From positions 91,424 to 155,423 of the forward strand of contig JAQGHR010000086.1 of NCBI GenBank assembly GCA_028291545.1: a stretch of DNA of 64,000 nucleotides, read 5' to 3'. Of the stretch, positions 62,350-64,000 are shown piece after piece (within the stretch, counting starts at the first letter, position 1; each line of letters starts with the position of its first letter). Below the pieces are notes generated by a model. It searched no databases. It was not told the origin of the DNA and saw only the letters and a list, made by a program, of their open reading frames with translations. Source of the DNA: Planctomycetota bacterium (GTDB lineage: Bacteria; Planctomycetota; Planctomycetia; Isosphaerales; Isosphaeraceae). The position numbers and the translations under genes were made by a program.

Positions 62350-64000
62350 TCACTCGTCGCTATCGTCCAGGACGGAGAGGAAGGCTTCCTGCGAGATTTC
62401 CACGTTGCCGACCTGCTTCATACGCTTCTTGCCTTCCTTTTGTTTCTCCAGGAGCTTCCGTTTTCGCGTGATGTCACCCCCGTAGCATTTGGCGGTCACG
62501 TTCTTGCGGAGGGCCGAGATCGACTCCCTCGCGATGATCTTGGACCCGATCGCGGCCTGGATCGCGACCTCGAACTGGTGGCGTTCGATCTCGGCCTTCA
62601 GCTTGCGGACGAGCTTCTGGCCGCGTCGGTACGCGTGGTCGCGGTGGGCCACAATGGAAAGAGCGTCAACCTTGTCGCCGTTGACCAGCACGTCCAATCT
62701 CACGAGATCGCTCGCCTGATAACCAATGACCTCGTAATCCATCGTCCCATAGCCGCGGGTCGCACTCTTCAGCTTGTCGTAGAGGTCGTAAATCATCTCG
62801 GCCAGGGGTAGCTCGTAGACGAGGATTGCGCGGGAGGGGGTGATGTATTCGGTCTTGATGTAGATGCCGCGACGGTCGGAGCAGAGCTGCATGATCGCGC
62901 CGATATTCTCCGACGGGAGGATGAAATTGACCCGGGCGAGCGGCTCGCGGAACTCCTCGATCTCCCCGGCATCGGGAATTCGGGTCGGGTTGGCGACTCG
63001 CATCGTCTCGCCGCGCTTCGTCAAGATTTCGTAGGTCACGTTCGGCGCGGTTTGCACGAGCGAGAGGTTGCTCTCGCGCTCGAGCCTCTGCTGGATGATC
63101 TCCATGTGGAGCATCCCCAGGAAGCCGCACCGGAAGCCGAATCCCAGGGCATCGGAGGTCTCGGGCTCGTAGGTGAAGCTCGCGTCATTCAGCGAGAGCT
63201 TCTGGAGCGCGTTGCGGAGGTCTTCAAACTCGTTGTGAGTGGCGGGAAACAGCCCGCAATAGACGACCCGCTTGGGTTCCTGATAGCCGGGAAGCGGCTG
63301 GAGGGCAGAGGTGCGGGCATCGGTGATGGTGTCGCCGATGCGAACATCGGAGAGCATTTTGATGTTGGCCGTGACGTAACCGACCTGCCCGACCAGAAGC
63401 TCGTTGCACGCGACCGGATGAGGTCGGAACCGTCCCAGACCGGTCACTTCGTGCTCGGTCTCACCGGCCATCAGGAGGATCTTCTGACCGACCTTGATGG
63501 CGCCGTCGACGACGCGAACATAGACGATGACGCCCTGGTAGTCGTCAAACTTCGAGTCGAAGATCAAGGCCCTCAGAGGGGCATGCACCTTGCCGGCAGG
63601 GGGCGGGATGCGCTCGATGAGGGCGCGGAAGAGTTCCGGGACCCCCTGCCCCGTCTTGCCGCTGACGGCGAGAATCTCATCCGAGTCGATACCCAGGGTC
63701 TGCTCAATTTCGTTCTTGATCTCGTCCGGACGGCTCGCCTGCATGTCGATCTTGTTGAGGGCCGGCACGATGGTGAGATTGGCGTTGATCGCCGCGTAGG
63801 CATTCGCGACGGTCTGCGCCTGGACGCCCTGGGTGGCATCGACGAGCAGGATGGCCCCTTCGCAGGCGGCGAGGCTGCGAGAAACCTCGTAGTGGAAATC
63901 GACGTGACCGGGCGTATCGATCAGGTTTAGCTCATAAAGTTGCCCGTCCATCGAATACTCGATGGCGACCGCGCGGGCCTTGATGGTGATCCCGCGCTCG
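62350..64000 (-). CDS. lepA: Elongation factor 4 (LepA), incomplete at the window end
   Basis: Ribosomal back-translocase GTPase; at least 549 residues are present and the 5' end lies beyond 64000. Visible: the switch region ERGITIKARAVAIEY, G3 DTPGHVDF, G4 NKID, G5, then domains II to V and the LepA-specific C-terminal domain ending GGDITRKRKLLEKQKEGKKRMKQVGNVEIS. The missing part is the first ~55 residues with the P-loop. No frameshift seen. Confidence 0.96.
   Translation of the reverse strand, partial: ERGITIKARAVAIEYSMDGQLYELNLIDTPGHVDFHYEVSRSLAACEGAILLVDATQGVQAQTVANAYAAINANLTIVPALNKIDMQASRPDEIKNEIEQTLGIDSDEILAVSGKTGQGVPELFRALIERIPPPAGKVHAPLRALIFDSKFDDYQGVIVYVRVVDGAIKVGQKILLMAGETEHEVTGLGRFRPHPVACNELLVGQVGYVTANIKMLSDVRIGDTITDARTSALQPLPGYQEPKRVVYCGLFPATHNEFEDLRNALQKLSLNDASFTYEPETSDALGFGFRCGFLGMLHMEIIQQRLERESNLSLVQTAPNVTYEILTKRGETMRVANPTRIPDAGEIEEFREPLARVNFILPSENIGAIMQLCSDRRGIYIKTEYITPSRAILVYELPLAEMIYDLYDKLKSATRGYGTMDYEVIGYQASDLVRLDVLVNGDKVDALSIVAHRDHAYRRGQKLVRKLKAEIERHQFEVAIQAAIGSKIIARESISALRKNVTAKCYGGDITRKRKLLEKQKEGKKRMKQVGNVEISQEAFLSVLDDSDE

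Noticed and set aside
1..64000. tRNA, rRNA, CRISPR array, insertion sequence, prophage
   Set aside because: No cloverleaf, spaced direct repeats, transposase or phage structural gene was seen on either strand.

Overview
The window looks like chromosomal DNA of a high-GC planctomycete, most likely of the Isosphaeraceae/Gemmatales type. The evidence is a DUF1559 protein with a pilin-like leader, a surface protein with a LEPR-XLL-like N-terminus, a PEP-CTERM protein, a Tat-exported Gfo/Idh/MocA oxidoreductase, an FHA-Ser/Thr kinase, a DUF6677-like membrane protein and many short operons with ATGA-type start/stop overlaps. I see no rRNA, tRNA, CRISPR array, insertion sequence or prophage. Coding density is high and both strands are used evenly.

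Layout. 0.1-5.3 kb: envelope and secreted proteins, including a divergent pair that share an extracellular domain. 5.3-9.6 kb: a TetR-regulated MacB/DevBCA-like efflux operon. 9.8-14.3 kb: wecB, then rny (RNase Y), a membrane protein and ymdB. 14.3-19.5 kb: a phosphotransferase, an acyltransferase, a GspF/PilC protein, an FHA-zinc ribbon-kinase and a TPR partner. 19.5-26.5 kb: an MFS carrier, an M3 peptidase, three small membrane proteins, a xylose-isomerase-like protein and a serine hydrolase. 27.0-30.9 kb: ApbE, a DoxX-like membrane protein and a Tat oxidoreductase, closed by a strong terminator. 31.1-33.9 kb: an MlaE-MlaF-MlaD lipid transporter. 34-37.1 kb: HEAT-repeat and membrane proteins.

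37.1-38.5 kb holds the most notable locus. A SelW/Rdx-like gene and selD each read through an in-frame UGA at a redox position (CxxU in the SelW-like protein; residue 17, the catalytic Cys position, in SelD). Each UGA is followed by a perfect hairpin at bacterial SECIS distance. Plain ORF calling loses the N-terminus of both proteins. A promoter of the form TTGACC-N16-TAGGAT lies directly upstream, and the same promoter form precedes rny.

38.5-47.5 kb: sugar-nucleotide epimerase, HNH nuclease, cinA, an SPFH protein with a NAD-kinase-like protein, truD and an RluA-family synthase. 47.4-53.4 kb: a phosphatase-like lipoprotein without its catalytic Cys, two polytopic glycosyltransferase-like proteins and a GT9 transferase. 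53.5-57.5 kb: alpha/beta hydrolase, VOC protein, half-size TauE, rsmE and DUF6677. 57.6-58.0 kb: a decayed hicBA toxin-antitoxin pair (stop codon in hicB, frameshift in hicA). 58.0-64.0 kb: lptB-like ATPase, two tandem signal peptidases I carrying zinc-ribbon and jelly-roll insertions, and lepA, which runs off the window end.
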